This document shows, in pieces, positions 62,734 through 64,000 of a stretch of 64,000 nucleotides of DNA. Origin of the DNA: UBA3775 sp964584255. GTDB taxonomy: Bacteria > Bacillota > Clostridia > Lachnospirales > Lachnospiraceae. Location: assembly GCA_964584255.1 (NCBI GenBank), contig CAZOZM010000001.1:124001-188000 (forward strand), written 5' to 3'. The translations under genes were made by a program, and so were the position numbers. Within the stretch, counting starts at the first letter, position 1, and every line of letters starts with the position of its first letter. The notes under the pieces are model-generated. The model made no database searches, was not told the DNA's origin, and worked only from the letters and a program-made list of their open reading frames with translations.

Positions 62734-63435
62734 TTAATAAACTATTGTTCCGGTCAGATCTCCGGATACATTTTTAACTATTCCATTTTCCTCATTAAGG
62801 GAAAATACAAGAGTTGATACATTGTTTTCCATACACATAACAGTTGCCGTGAGATCAAGTATGGAAAGTTTCTTATCAAGAAGTTCCTGATAACTCACTT
62901 TGTCATATTTAACTGCTTCAGGATTTACCTTTGGATCACAGTCATAAACTCCGTCAACGGCTCTCGCCATAACAATAACTTCACATTCGAGCTCGATTGC
63001 TCTGAGTGCCGTGGTTGTATCCGTTGAGAAAAACGGATGTCCTGTTCCACCAGCAAGGAAAATAACCTTTCCGTTATTAAGATCCGCTACAGCCTTATCC
63101 TTAGAGAAGAGTTCACTGACGTTTCCGCAAACAAAAGGTGTATATATTGATGTTTCAAGTCCTACATATCTGCAGATTTCTGACATATATACACAATTCA
63201 TTACAGTACCAAGCATTCCAATTGAATCTGCTTTTGTTCTGTCTATTGTTTTAGATGAACGACCTCTCCAGAAATTACCTCCACCGGTTACAATAGCCAC
63301 CTGAACACCCTTTTCTACAAGTTCCTTAATCTGTTTTGCAACAGAAATACAGGTTTCTTCATCAAAACCCATTTTTTTATCACCGGCCATTGCCTCACCA
63401 CTGAGTTTTAAAAGTATTCTTTTGTATTCATCCAT
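62734..63435 (-). CDS. pyrH: Uridylate kinase
   Basis: A 233-residue UMP kinase. Visible motifs: RILLKLSGEAMAG near the N-terminus, VTGGGNFWRG, and DCDPKVNPEAVKYD. AGGAGA lies six bases before ATG 63435. A longer frame to 63498 would begin inside the promoter and is rejected. First gene of the pyrH to polC operon. Confidence 0.96.
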   Translation of the reverse strand: MDEYKRILLKLSGEAMAGDKKMGFDEETCISVAKQIKELVEKGVQVAIVTGGGNFWRGRSSKTIDRTKADSIGMLGTVMNCVYMSEICRYVGLETSIYTPFVCGNVSELFSKDKAVADLNNGKVIFLAGGTGHPFFSTDTTTALRAIELECEVIVMARAVDGVYDCDPKVNPEAVKYDKVSYQELLDKKLSILDLTATVMCMENNVSTLVFSLNEENGIVKNVSGDLTGTIVY

Positions 63436-63469
63436 GTTCATTCTCCTGTTCGCATATATTTTCTTTTGA

Positions 63470-63498
63470 ATTTTAACACATGATAAATACTTATTCAA
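63470..63498 (-). promoter_or_regulatory. Promoter for the pyrH operon
   Basis: On the minus strand TTGAAT (63493-63498) and TAAAAT (63470-63475) are 17 bp apart, a little upstream of the pyrH SD. Confidence 0.7.
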
Positions 63499-63569
63499 GT
63501 TTAAGATTATTCTATTTGCTTAAACTTATATAAAGAGCAGCTTTCCCATCATGTTTTTTTCAGAAAGTG

Positions 63570-63974
63570 CTATTCCTCAGTGATTATTTTGTAAACAAAG
63601 TCAAAACTTATTTTCACCCCATTGTCCATTATAAGCTCCCTGCTGACACAATCCGTTTTTTTCAAAACCAGACTCTCTTCTATATAAGTCCCACCTTCTT
63701 TATTCCCGTCAGGTAAAAAATAGTATATACGAATTCTGACTGCCTTCTTTCCTGACTCAAGAATCATATTTACAACCGTATCCAATTCCTTTTTTTCTTC
63801 TTCGGTGGGCGGTACAAACTTTTCTGTATGCCTGCCTGTTTCATCGACCATATCACCAAATCCGGTTAAGGCCGCAAATGAAGCAAACTGCGCTGCCCGG
63901 TCATGCATGGACATATGCGGATGGTTTGTTGATTTTATATATGGCAGTTCAATAATGTCATCATACTTCGACAT
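63570..63974 (-). CDS. YolD-like protein
   Basis: A 134-residue protein of the YolD-like group. The start SKYDDIIELPYIKSTNHPHMSMHDRAAQFASFAALTGFGD (cited as MSMHDRAAQFASFAALTGFG) is typical of small proteins that accompany Y-family DNA polymerases in Clostridia. Its ATG overlaps by one base the stop of the upstream frame, whose last residues match a Y-family polymerase C-terminus. Together they would form an SOS mutagenesis pair (inference). Function of YolD itself is unclear. Confidence 0.75.
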   Translation of the reverse strand: MSKYDDIIELPYIKSTNHPHMSMHDRAAQFASFAALTGFGDMVDETGRHTEKFVPPTEEEKKELDTVVNMILESGKKAVRIRIYYFLPDGNKEGGTYIEESLVLKKTDCVSRELIMDNGVKISFDFVYKIITEE

Positions 63975-64000
63975 CAGGCTTTGTGACCTCCTATCTGCTT
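63974..64000 (-). CDS. C-terminal end of a probable Y-family DNA polymerase (partial)
   Basis: On the minus strand the last eight codons before TGA (63974-63976) read KQIGGHKA. IGGHxA endings are characteristic of UmuC/ImpB-like polymerases found before yolD genes. The stop overlaps the yolD ATG by one base. The rest of the gene lies outside the window, so the call rests on this tail plus the context. Confidence 0.5.
   Translation of the reverse strand, partial: KQIGGHKA

Overview
The window looks like a chromosomal segment of a low-GC, Gram-positive anaerobe of the class Clostridia, most likely a Lachnospiraceae member. The basis is the AT-rich base composition, strong Shine-Dalgarno (SD) sites, PolC, a Trp T-box leader, Prp with an N-terminally extended L27, YqfC/YqfD and a SpoVB-like flippase, and the gene order radical SAM pair - rng - rplU - prp - rpmA - obgE. 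The genus cannot be fixed from the sequence alone. Almost everything is core chromosome; no phage, IS element or CRISPR array was seen.

Layout, plus strand (1-10,221): the end of rny, a PLP aminotransferase behind a structured leader, a NUDIX hydrolase, a small membrane protein and a DD-carboxypeptidase. Then come a Trp-specific T-box in front of a stand-alone TrpB2-type tryptophan synthase beta chain, a phosphoesterase, scpA-scpB and a second DD-carboxypeptidase. At 10,287-13,567 two unrecognised zinc-ribbon proteins are divergently transcribed. From 13,582 the conserved radical SAM pair and RNase E/G lead toward rplU, but a 3 kb accessory cassette (17,450-20,380) splits rng from rplU. It holds a small secreted protein behind a translational-control hairpin, a lipoprotein, and ABC permease and ATPase genes that are both broken. 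After rplU-prp-rpmA come obgE, yhbY, a nadD-yqeK fusion, rsfS, and a Gld-like ABC operon with a DUF4340 protein.

Around 30 kb lexA (minus) faces a four-gene cluster: transglutaminase membrane protein, MoxR ATPase, DUF58 protein and a second transglutaminase paralogue. A palindrome-rich spacer and a XerC/D-type recombinase follow.

From 39.4 kb to the end all genes are on the minus strand: miaB, a 5-formyl-THF cyclo-ligase, two flavoproteins, a BofC-like protein, a SpoVB/MurJ-type flippase, ybeY-phoH-yqfD-yqfC-rpsU, alaS, tRNA-Glu(CUC), and the pyrH-frr-uppS-cdsA-dxr-rseP-ispG-polC block. That block couples nucleotide, isoprenoid, phospholipid and DNA synthesis. A YolD-like gene and the last codons of a probable Y-family polymerase end the window.

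The most noteworthy observations are a PolC with no proofreading exonuclease domain, the leader-ORF/hairpin in front of the secreted protein of the decaying cassette, the structured leader of the aminotransferase, a LexA-operator candidate overlapping the lexA promoter, the cysteine-rich YqfC, and the paired zinc-ribbon proteins.
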